Assembly (NCBI GenBank): GCA_034435835.1
Contig: DAOTWF010000031.1
Span: 1 to 5,269 of the forward strand
Length of the DNA stretch: 5,269 nucleotides
Reading direction: 5' to 3'
DNA from: CALJTV01 sp034435835
Lineage (GTDB): Bacteria > Chloroflexota > Dehalococcoidia > GIF9 > UBA5629
The position numbers were made by a program, and so were the translations under genes. The notes beneath the pieces were generated by a model. The model searched no databases and had not been told where the DNA came from. It was given only the letters and a program-made list of their open reading frames with translations. Below are positions 1-5,162 of this stretch, piece after piece (the first letter of the stretch is position 1; every line of letters begins with the position of its first letter).

Positions 1-80
1 AGCACCTTCCGGTTAAGGTAACCTTCGTCACCCTTCCAGTTACACCTTATTCCCAGTAGACAGGCGCTGACGAGTTTCAT
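1..80 (-). CDS. DUF523 family protein (TudS-like), N-terminal fragment running off the left edge
   Basis: Reading minus from the ATG at 80-78, the first 26 codons give MKLVSACLLGIRCNWKGDEG followed by YLNRKV, and the gene then leaves the window. The hydrophobic strand followed by VSACLLG and a second Cys (Cys7 and Cys13 here) is the hallmark opening of the DUF523 family, whose members are usually small proteins of roughly 150 residues. A characterised member, the thiouracil desulfidase TudS, carries a [4Fe-4S] cluster on conserved cysteines; Cys7 is a likely equivalent ligand, by analogy only. The start is supported by a GAGG at 89-86, five bases before the ATG, matching the spacing used elsewhere in this operon. 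It lies 72 bases downstream of the glycosyltransferase with no visible terminator between, so it may be co-transcribed, but it has no obvious link to glycan synthesis. Family assignment is fairly safe; function is unknown. Confidence 0.82.
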   Translation of the reverse strand, partial: MKLVSACLLGIRCNWKGDEGYLNRKV

Positions 81-152
81 GTAACCCTCAGGCTGGCGAT
101 GTCTCTTCGTGTTTGGAGTAAACGAATATTGGCTGCAAAGCGGCGTACTCTT
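81..152 (-). other. Short intergenic gap between GT-B gene and DUF523 gene
   Basis: This 72-base gap is the longest between genes after the operon start. I see the DUF523 ribosome-binding site (GAGG, 89-86) at its far end. I see no stem-loop with a following T run, and no convincing minus-strand promoter, so read-through from the glycosyltransferase operon is the simplest reading. Confidence 0.5.
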
Positions 153-1331
153 CTAAAGGCGTCTGGCAAGCATTCGCAAGAGATAGCCCGGTGCTCTGCG
201 GAGGACGTACCATAAGCCGTAAGTTTTGATGTGCTTCATGCCGAACTGCCAGAAGCTGGTGAATTTATCGGCAAATCCCACGGTCACCAGGTAAGCACGG
301 CTTACGGGTGGTGCCTTATAGTTCAGGAAAGGTGCCAGTGCCTGGGCATACCCTTCAGCCACCGCATCCCTGTTATGGTTGGCGATGACAAAATCGTAGG
401 CATTACGGGCTATTCTATATCTCAGGTCGGGGTCTTTGATGAGCCTGATGATGGCGTCCCTCCAGGCATCGATCTCGTTGGGGACGAGCAAGCCGGTGAT
501 GCCGTCCTGTATAGCGGCGGTATAAGGCTCGATTTTGGTGTATATACCGGCGCAGCCGATATGGGCATATTCCAACAGTTTGTTATAGAACTTATAGGTG
601 GTGAACTCGTGCTCCCATTGCGGTGCCAGCCCGATGTCCCAGCTAAGCTTGCTTTCGAAGGCGAGGTAATCATAGTAATTTGAGATATGCGGTGTATAGA
701 TTGTTGCCACAGGGAGACCGTCGAGCTCGTCTGGCTTGGGACCGATGATATGCGCTCTGAAGTTGTGATTTACTGCGGTGGTGGCGGCAAGCACCGGGAC
801 AAGGAAGGAGTTCAGCAGTCTTAAATGGTCAGGACCGCCGGCATAGCCCACGACCGGTGTGGTATCCCTGAATTGCGGCGGGCGAATGGTCTCCAGCCCA
901 CAGGGAACGGGCAATACTTTAACCTCGTCGCCGCGTATTGCCGAGAGTTTATCTGCCAGCTTGGGGCTGGGGGTGAAGAAAGCATCGGCGGTGCGGATAT
1001 GGTTTAGGAGGTTCTCTTTTACCTCCCGGATCGAAAGGTAGGGATAGATGAGGGAATATTCGGGGATGCCGAGCAGGTCGTCGTCCCAGTAGCACAGCAC
1101 CTTTCTGCCCAGCTCCTTTGCCTTTTCGGTGTAATGGGAGCTTAGAGGGCTTATGCCGCCACGGACAACGAGCAGGATATCGCACCAGGCAATATCTGCC
1201 AGCGAGAGGTTTAACTCGTTTTTGTATCTGAAGAGACACAAGCCGCGCTTCTGGAGCTCAGCCAGGGGGATGATGGCGCCCAGCTCGGCGGAGGGTGTTC
1301 TGTCGGTGCATGTGACCAGGAAATTGGGCAT
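153..1331 (-). CDS. GT4-like (GT-B fold) glycosyltransferase
   Basis: Read from the ATG at 1331, this is a 392-residue protein of typical length for a GT-B glycosyltransferase, likely a retaining GT4-type enzyme that moves a sugar from a nucleotide donor to a surface glycan. Visible landmarks (numbered from this Met) are an acidic CYWDDDLLGIP stretch at about 80-90, GYAGGPDHL at 162-170 opening the C-terminal Rossmann domain, DIGLAP at 232-237, KFYNKLLEYAHIG at 247-259 (equivalent to the usual K-x-x-E-Y-x-x-x-G donor-binding segment), and GITGLLVPN at 277-285. The last 45 residues are aromatic and strongly basic (ending RMLARRL), suggesting peripheral membrane contact. The start is chosen because a perfect GGAGG (1342-1338) sits six bases before the ATG. 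The frame is also open upstream into the preceding GT2 gene, giving an apparent 770-residue fusion, which I think is a frameshift effect. Acceptor and donor are not predictable. Confidence 0.85.
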   Translation of the reverse strand: MPNFLVTCTDRTPSAELGAIIPLAELQKRGLCLFRYKNELNLSLADIAWCDILLVVRGGISPLSSHYTEKAKELGRKVLCYWDDDLLGIPEYSLIYPYLSIREVKENLLNHIRTADAFFTPSPKLADKLSAIRGDEVKVLPVPCGLETIRPPQFRDTTPVVGYAGGPDHLRLLNSFLVPVLAATTAVNHNFRAHIIGPKPDELDGLPVATIYTPHISNYYDYLAFESKLSWDIGLAPQWEHEFTTYKFYNKLLEYAHIGCAGIYTKIEPYTAAIQDGITGLLVPNEIDAWRDAIIRLIKDPDLRYRIARNAYDFVIANHNRDAVAEGYAQALAPFLNYKAPPVSRAYLVTVGFADKFTSFWQFGMKHIKTYGLWYVLRRAPGYLLRMLARRL

Positions 1332-1337
1332 GTGGCG

Positions 1338-1342
1338 CCTCC
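1338..1342 (-). promoter_or_regulatory. Perfect Shine-Dalgarno deciding the start of the GT-B gene
   Basis: The minus strand reads TAAGGAGGCGCCACATG. A GGAGG core stands six bases from the ATG at 1331 and overlaps no other needed signal. It directly follows a TAA (1345-1343) that closes the alternative frame of the GT2 gene. This stop, GGAGG, ATG arrangement is what a tightly packed operon junction looks like, and it would be a strange coincidence inside a single long coding region. It is the strongest ribosome-binding site in the window. Confidence 0.8.
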
Positions 1343-2465
1343 TTACGGTGTAAAGATTTTCGTGGCTGCTATGATACGATTGTCGGCTGAGGCTATCTTT
1401 ATGCCGAGAATTCCGGTAGGCGGGTGGTGTGCCTTCGGTTGCAGCTTTATGGCGAAGCCTGTCTCTATCCCCGGAAAGCGGGTGAATGAGGAAAGGTGCA
1501 CTGCGAAAGTCGGGGCTGCGGCAGGCTGTAGGTGGGATGACTTCGCTCATAGGAATATTGTGCCTGACAAAGTCATCACGGTGCTCCTCCAGCCAGGGGA
1601 TGACAACATTTGAGTACAGTCGAGCCAGTCTCTCATCCCCCAGGACCTCGCGGTAGTGCTCCAATGACAGCACCTCGAAAGCGGTGATTTGCTGTGGCGA
1701 GAGCTCAGACGGAAAAGCAAGCAATGTCAGTGAAACAAGGTCCTCATGGTCGGGTGGCGGTGCCTTACGGGCTAGGGAATCGGGCAGATCGCCGTGAATG
1801 CGGACCAGCACTTGGGGGACGAGATGGGGTAGTTCAATTTGGGTGAGCCTGAGCCACAGCTCCCAGTCAGTGGAGCGACGGAGGACGACATGGGGGTTAT
1901 AAAGTCCTCTTGCTTCAAGCAAGCTTCTGTGCACCACCACAGAGGCATTGGCTATTTTGTTGCTCTTGAGGAGGCTCTCATAGGGATGGGCAACCGTGGG
2001 GAAGCGGGGATGAAAGAGCTTGTCTCCCAGATAATATTCTGCTTGACAGTGGACGAAGCGCTTCCGCTGCTTTTCTGCCTCGGCGATGACCACCTCAAGG
2101 AAGCGGGGCAACCATTCATCGTCGTCAAAGGCGAAGGCAAGGTGATCGCCACGGCTCAGGAGAATGCCTTCGTCCACCCTGAGTGCGGGAAGCCCTGAAT
2201 TGAGCCCATGGCGGACATAGATTATGCGGGCATCCCGCTGCTGAAAATCGCGGACTATATCCTCAGTGCCGTCTCTGGAACCATCGTCCACTATGATAAA
2301 CTCGAAGTCGCCAAATGTCTGGCTGAGGACGCTGGCGATCGCCCGCTCCAGCAGCCCATCGTGTGCCCTGCAGTAGGTGGGCATGATGACGCTGACCTTG
2401 GGGTCAGCCGGCGGGTCTTGCGGTCTGATTACTTTTTGGTCTTTAAGAAACTCGGCAAACCGCAT
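1343..2465 (-). CDS. Family 2 (GT-A) glycosyltransferase with a probable frameshift near its 3' end
   Basis: This is a nucleotide-sugar-dependent transferase of the GT2 superfamily. From the ATG at 2465 it shows VSVIMPTYCR at 24-33 (first strand and donor pocket), the IIVDDGSRDGT motif at 57-67 that holds the uridine-diphosphate part, a DDD triad at 114-116 as the metal-binding DxD equivalent, and STDWELWLRL at 198-207, where the acidic residue pair is the usual place for the catalytic base. No membrane segment is evident, so it probably acts at the cytoplasmic face. The start is firm: the stop of the upstream gene is in frame four codons before the ATG. From about residue 318 the same frame becomes Arg/His/Ser-rich nonsense, while the next frame reads TFAVHLSS, then TGILGIKIASADNRIIAATK, and stops at 1343. 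Dropping one base from the run at 1512-1515 joins the two into a 373-residue protein with a small beta-rich tail. Taken literally, this stretch is instead fused to the next gene. Confidence 0.75.
1480..1547 (-). other. Interval containing the inferred frameshift in the GT2 gene
   Basis: The shift must lie after the TGA at 1549-1547, which closes the alternative frame on its upstream side, and before the point where that frame clearly becomes protein-like (around 1480). The most economical site is the run of four G on the plus strand at 1512-1515 (CCCC in the coding sense). One fewer base there changes the reading from CRSPDFRSAPF to CRSPTFAVHLSS and stays open for 55 codons to the TAA at 1345-1343. 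A homopolymer is a common place for both sequencing slips and real slippage mutations. Confidence 0.6.
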
Positions 2466-2477
2466 AATTTTCCCAGC

Positions 2478-3029
2478 TTATTTTTGATTGAGATACCTTT
2501 CCGCTTTGAGCCCCATTTGATAGAGGTTGCCGACCTCGGAATCCATGGTGAAACCGCAGCCGAGATAGATGTTTATAGCCACCTCGTTGTCTTTGAACAC
2601 CTGCAAATATACGCGTTTCAACTGCAGAGCATTGAAAGCCCAGTCGAGAAGGAGTCTTGTTGCCTCCTTAGCCAGTCCTTTCCCCTGAGCCTCCTTTTCA
2701 CCTATCATCAGCCGACCGTATTCCGCTTCACCCTTTTCCAGGTCTATATTATACAGCGATACCTGCCCCACCGGCTTGTCGGTCTGTTTATCTTCTATAA
2801 TGAAAACGAAATCGTTGTTGCGTTTCTGGTACTCCTGCCACCAGGCGAAATGCTGCTCGGGGGTGACCGCTTCCGAGTGAATAAACCAGCGACGGACATC
2901 GTCGCGGTTGCGCCAGGCTAAGGTGAGAGGCAGGTCCTCGGGGGAAAGTAGTCTGAGCCGTGTCCTCTTTCCGGCAAGGGTGAGGGTGCTGGCTTTCGAG
3001 CGTGCTAACTCGACGTGGTTCAAAGGCAT
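2478..3029 (-). CDS. GNAT family N-acetyltransferase, RimJ/RimL or aminosugar (PseH-like) type
   Basis: This encodes a 183-residue acetyl-CoA-dependent acyltransferase. RTRLRLLSPEDLPLTLAWRN at about 22-41 is the typical opening strand and helix; the WRN with a following DDVRRWF is shared with RimJ/RimL proteins and with nucleotide-aminosugar acetyltransferases such as PseH. The pyrophosphate-binding loop is QGKGLA at 115-120, and the C-terminal motif is KDNEVAINIYLGCGF at 146-160. I start it at the ATG at 3029, ten bases after the methyltransferase stop. The frame is open 63 codons further upstream, but that part is an out-of-frame reading of the methyltransferase. Its own ribosome-binding site is poor, so translation is probably coupled to the gene before it. 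Placed beside a sugar-type aminotransferase, the likely job is acylating the new amino group, but a protein N-terminal acetylation role is not excluded. Confidence 0.88.
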   Translation of the reverse strand: MPLNHVELARSKASTLTLAGKRTRLRLLSPEDLPLTLAWRNRDDVRRWFIHSEAVTPEQHFAWWQEYQKRNNDFVFIIEDKQTDKPVGQVSLYNIDLEKGEAEYGRLMIGEKEAQGKGLAKEATRLLLDWAFNALQLKRVYLQVFKDNEVAINIYLGCGFTMDSEVGNLYQMGLKAERYLNQK

Positions 3030-3039
3030 GGCACTTAGT

Positions 3040-3660
3040 TCAGTGGAACTGAAGGGTGATCGAATAGGTGTGTCCGACCAGGTGTCTGATATACGCTTGC
3101 TCAATCGGTCTGGTGGCGCAGCGGTACACAAAGCTGAGAAAACGGGGAAGTGAGTAGCAGTTATTATAGAAGGGACCGCCCAATTGGATATCAGAGAAGG
3201 TGAATTCGTCGTCGGCATTGGGCGTGAACCATGAGACGATGTACAGTTTGCTAGCAGTGATGCGAAGCAGCTCTTTCATTGCCTCCTCATAGCTTGGCAG
3301 GTGTTGCAGTACCTGCACGCAGATAACGTTTGGCTGTGAGTTGTCCAGATACGGCAGGCCTAAAACATCCAGCTTAACGAACCTCGCCTTAGGGAACCGT
3401 TTCCGTGCAATCTCCAGCATTTTAGCAGAGATATCGCCGCCAGTGTAAGTCTGTGGGGTGACGATACCCATCCTTCTGAGTTCTGCGTAGATAAGTCCAC
3501 TGCCACAGCCTATCTCCAGGAGAGGAATTTTTCGACCGAGGCGAACTTCGATATCAGCAGCCACCATCTTGCGGAAGGCTATCTCGTCCCTATTGCTTGC
3601 CCAGTAGTGGTCAATGAGTCGCGCAGTCTCTTCTTTGTCCCAGTTTTCCCAGGGGCGCAT
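3040..3660 (-). CDS. Class I SAM-dependent methyltransferase
   Basis: This is a 206-residue soluble protein with the Rossmann-type methyltransferase signature. Motif I is LLEIGCGSG at 47-55, the acidic end of the second strand is in TGGDIS at 73-78, LDVLGLPY at 97-104 carries the adenine-side aspartate, and VLQHLPSYEEAMKELLRI at 117-134 is the post-motif segment typical of Methyltransf_11/25-type enzymes. The C-terminal 50 residues are rich in Tyr, Phe and Arg and probably form the substrate cap; they carry no motif I can name. The start at 3660 has GAGG (3669-3666, overlapping the upstream TGA) five bases ahead. Only seven bases separate it from the aminotransferase, so the two are co-translated. 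In this setting the substrate could be a sugar hydroxyl, an amino group or a glycan end, but the sequence does not say which. Confidence 0.9.
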   Translation of the reverse strand: MRPWENWDKEETARLIDHYWASNRDEIAFRKMVAADIEVRLGRKIPLLEIGCGSGLIYAELRRMGIVTPQTYTGGDISAKMLEIARKRFPKARFVKLDVLGLPYLDNSQPNVICVQVLQHLPSYEEAMKELLRITASKLYIVSWFTPNADDEFTFSDIQLGGPFYNNCYSLPRFLSFVYRCATRPIEQAYIRHLVGHTYSITLQFH

Positions 3661-3667
3661 GTTAGCC

Positions 3668-4843
3668 TCAGATAGCCTGTTGTTGTCTGGCGCGCTGACG
3701 GTGGCGGTTTCTGAGCTTGCGGCTGCATTTTATCAGTACCTCGCAAACCATATCTAGGTCCTTTTTGCTTAGGCGGAGATGCATGGGTAACGAGAGAATG
3801 TGGTTACTGATCTCGTGGGCTCTGGGGCAGGTGCCGTAGGCATACTGGTACATGACGTACTCGGTGTTGTCGCGGTAATGGACTCCGGGGTAGATACCGT
3901 GTTCATTCAGGGCGAGGATAAGCTCATCGCGGTTGTCCACCAGCACCTGAAAGAGATGGCGGGAGGACTCACAGCCGGGGGCGGTGGGCACTATGGTGAT
4001 ATCGCGCACGCCCTGAAGGTTCTGGGTGTACCACTCAGCAAGCTGACGGCGGTAGGCATTGTCCTGGTCGAGGTATTTTAGCTGGACGAGGGCGATGGCT
4101 GCCATTATGGAGTTGCCATGGTATTTAAAGCCGGTGTACTCAACTTCGTATAGCCAGCGGTAGGCTCCGCCGCCGATGGTCCTGGCATAGGTGTCCTTGT
4201 TTATGCCCAGCCAGGTGAGCTTCCTCACCACCTCATCGTCCTCTGCCCGAGCGAAGCAAATCATGCCGGAATCGGCGGTGGGCAGCGGCTTTACCGCATG
4301 GAAGCTGAAAACGGTGGCATCAGCCTCGCCGCCGATATGCCTGCCGTGCAACCTGGTGCCCGCCATATGGGCGGCATCTAGGATGAGCGCCAAGCCGTTT
4401 TGACGACAGATATCAACTATCCTCTCATACTGACCAGTATTGCCACCCATGCCCACGAACATGATGGCACGGGTGCGGTGGCTGAGTTTCTGCAGGACGT
4501 CATCGGGGTCGAGGCAGATGTACTCATCAACATCGGCGAATACTGGCTTGAGGTTTTCGTAAAGTATGGCGTGGTTGGTGGAAACGAAGGTTATTGGTGT
4601 GGTGATCACCTCATCGCCGTCCTGCCAGCCGAGGCGGTGCTTGAGCACATGGACGGCGAGATGGAGGCCAGCGGTGGCGGAGTTGAGGAAGTGGGCGTGC
4701 GGTAAGCCCGTATACTGCTTCCAGGCTTCCTCGAAGACAACTGTCTTGAAACCAAGCCCAGTCCACCCTTTCTCCAGACACTCACGGATTTCCTGCAGGC
4801 ATTCTTCTACTCTGAAGGTCGGTACAAACAGCTGGATATCCAT
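3668..4843 (-). CDS. DegT/DnrJ/EryC1/StrS family PLP-dependent aminotransferase
   Basis: This 391-residue enzyme, the usual length for the family, should transfer an amino group (normally from glutamate) to a keto-sugar nucleotide, forming an amino sugar. Landmarks are GWTGLGFKTVVFEEAW at 26-41, the phosphate-binding NSATAGLHLAV at 54-64, TPITFVSTN at 82-90 with the ring-stacking Phe86, LDAAHMAG at 155-162 with Asp156 for the PLP nitrogen, and FSFHAVKPLPTADSG at 179-193 with Lys185 as the Schiff-base lysine. YHGNSIMAAIALVQLKYLD at 241-259 matches the family's subunit-contact region. The stretch after Lys185 departs from the common K-x-x-T-T-G-E-G-G pattern, so this is a less usual clade. The tail (370-391) is very basic and Gln-rich. 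The start is certain: an in-frame TAA lies directly before the ATG, with GAGG at 4853-4850. It is the first gene after the promoter and so opens the operon. Confidence 0.93.
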   Translation of the reverse strand: MDIQLFVPTFRVEECLQEIRECLEKGWTGLGFKTVVFEEAWKQYTGLPHAHFLNSATAGLHLAVHVLKHRLGWQDGDEVITTPITFVSTNHAILYENLKPVFADVDEYICLDPDDVLQKLSHRTRAIMFVGMGGNTGQYERIVDICRQNGLALILDAAHMAGTRLHGRHIGGEADATVFSFHAVKPLPTADSGMICFARAEDDEVVRKLTWLGINKDTYARTIGGGAYRWLYEVEYTGFKYHGNSIMAAIALVQLKYLDQDNAYRRQLAEWYTQNLQGVRDITIVPTAPGCESSRHLFQVLVDNRDELILALNEHGIYPGVHYRDNTEYVMYQYAYGTCPRAHEISNHILSLPMHLRLSKKDLDMVCEVLIKCSRKLRNRHRQRARQQQAI

Positions 4844-4846
4844 TTA

Positions 4847-4853
4847 CCCCCTC
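4847..4853 (-). promoter_or_regulatory. Ribosome-binding site of the aminotransferase
   Basis: The minus strand reads TGAGGGGGTAAATG. GAGG lies six bases from the ATG, and the TAA immediately before the ATG rules out any longer protein in this frame. Confidence 0.75.
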
Positions 4854-4907
4854 ACTGCTGTGACCCTTTATTCTTTCACTCGCTATGAGACGGGTGCAGT
4901 ACAGTGC

Positions 4908-4937
4908 ATAATAGCTCTGCCTGCTATTGTATATCAA
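4908..4937 (-). promoter_or_regulatory. Predicted sigma70-type promoter of the glycan operon
   Basis: On the minus strand a -35 box TTGATA (4937-4932) is followed after 18 bases by a -10 box TATTAT (4913-4908). Each matches the consensus at five of six positions. Transcription would begin near 4901, leaving a leader of a little under 60 bases before the aminotransferase ATG. Its location in an otherwise gene-free stretch just ahead of the first operon gene supports it. The call rests on pattern alone. Confidence 0.5.
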
Positions 4938-4960
4938 TGTCTCACTAAAAGACAAATCTG

Positions 4961-4974
4961 CACCGGAAACGGTG
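4961..4974. repeat. Small perfect hairpin CACCG-GAAA-CGGTG
   Basis: This is a five-pair stem with a four-base loop. On the plus strand the loop is GAAA, a stable GNRA tetraloop. On the minus strand it is followed after a few bases by a T-rich stretch (4958-4947), which faintly resembles an intrinsic terminator for whatever lies upstream, but the stem is short and the T run is broken. Confidence 0.4.
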
Positions 4975-5001
4975 TGAGCATTTACAGTTTATTGCTTGCA
5001 T

Positions 5002-5016
5002 CCCGGCGCCGCCGGG
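5002..5016. repeat. GC-only inverted repeat CCCGGC-GCC-GCCGGG
   Basis: Six perfect G-C pairs enclose a three-base loop. There is no T run on either side, so it is not a standard terminator. It could be a dispersed palindromic element or a protein-binding palindrome; one copy in this window cannot settle that. Confidence 0.45.
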
Positions 5017-5098
5017 CGGGGAACAATGTTGTTACAAGTTCAGACCACAAGGCGTGGCTGTTGCTCAGTCGTGGCAGAGTACGATACACAGCTGTCCC

Positions 5099-5132
5099 AA
5101 AAGGGCTGGGGCAACCCAGCGAGGGTGCTGGG
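5099..5132 (-). promoter_or_regulatory. Overlapping alternative hairpins, weak terminator or attenuator candidate
   Basis: Read on the minus strand, CCCAGC (5132-5127), GCTGGG (5120-5115) and CCCAGC (5110-5105) occur in a row. The central arm can pair perfectly with either neighbour, so the two six-pair stems exclude each other. The second stem is followed by CCTTTT (5104-5099), a weak terminator tail. That is the geometry of an antiterminator/terminator pair, and it sits after the possible upstream stop codon at 5163. The plus-strand version of the second stem has a GCAA tetraloop. The T run is short, so the terminator role is tentative. Confidence 0.35.
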
Positions 5133-5162
5133 GAGTGCGGTTTGTAGTGCTATGGGTAGGGG

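Larger units (their letters stand above)
153..2465 (-). other. Uninterrupted 770-codon frame joining both glycosyltransferases (literal reading)
   Basis: As the bases stand, one frame runs from the ATG at 2465 to the TAG at 155-153 and would encode a GT2 domain (about 20-310), a linker (about 320-378) and a GT4-like domain (379-770). Fused GT2-GT4 proteins do exist, so this cannot be dismissed from the sequence alone. Against it, the linker is low-quality sequence dense in Arg, His and Ser (for example RNSRHKDSLSRQSYHSSHEN). The competing frame there looks like real protein with its own stop, and Met379 has an ideal ribosome-binding site. I regard two separate genes as more likely, and list the literal frame because automatic annotation would report it. 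Confidence 0.4.
4844..5162. other. Non-coding region upstream of the operon
   Basis: I find no convincing coding region in these 319 bases on either strand; the frames that cross it translate to sequence unlike protein. It holds the operon promoter and leader (4844-4937), a CACCG-GAAA-CGGTG hairpin (4961-4974), a CCCGGC-GCC-GCCGGG hairpin (5002-5016), a short AACAA/TTGTT inverted repeat (5022-5033), and the overlapping hairpins at 5105-5132. The density of small perfect stems is notable, but no known riboswitch or RNA gene family was recognised. Confidence 0.6.

Noticed and set aside
231..683. A 150-codon plus-strand frame opposite the GT-B gene
   Set aside because: It is antisense to well-conserved glycosyltransferase motifs (DIGLAP, KLLEYAHIG, GITGLLVPN).
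1332..1613. A 93-codon plus-strand frame opposite the GT2/GT-B junction
   Set aside because: It is the complement of the linker frame and has no ribosome-binding site or recognisable motif. The minus-strand alternative frame explains the region better.
2208..2921. A 237-codon plus-strand frame opposite the acetyltransferase and the GT2 start
   Set aside because: It is antisense to two recognisable genes and has no recognisable domain, so it is a shadow of their codon pattern.
3030..3218. A 63-codon N-terminal extension of the acetyltransferase from an upstream ATG at 3218
   Set aside because: It overlaps the methyltransferase C-terminus in another frame, is Ser/Thr/Pro-rich and unlike a GNAT start. 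The ATG at 3029 gives a normal family length.
4961..5033. CRISPR-like or tandem repeat signal from the clustered small palindromes
   Set aside because: The palindromes differ from one another in sequence and spacing. There is no repeated unit with regular spacers.
5055..5130. tRNA-like D-arm (GCTC...GAGT at 5063-5080) on the plus strand
   Set aside because: No anticodon stem can be formed at the right distance, and there is no T-arm GGTTCGA-type sequence or acceptor stem.
4566..5147. A 193-codon plus-strand frame across the aminotransferase start and the upstream region
   Set aside because: Half is antisense to the aminotransferase, and the rest passes through the promoter and hairpins with composition unlike protein.
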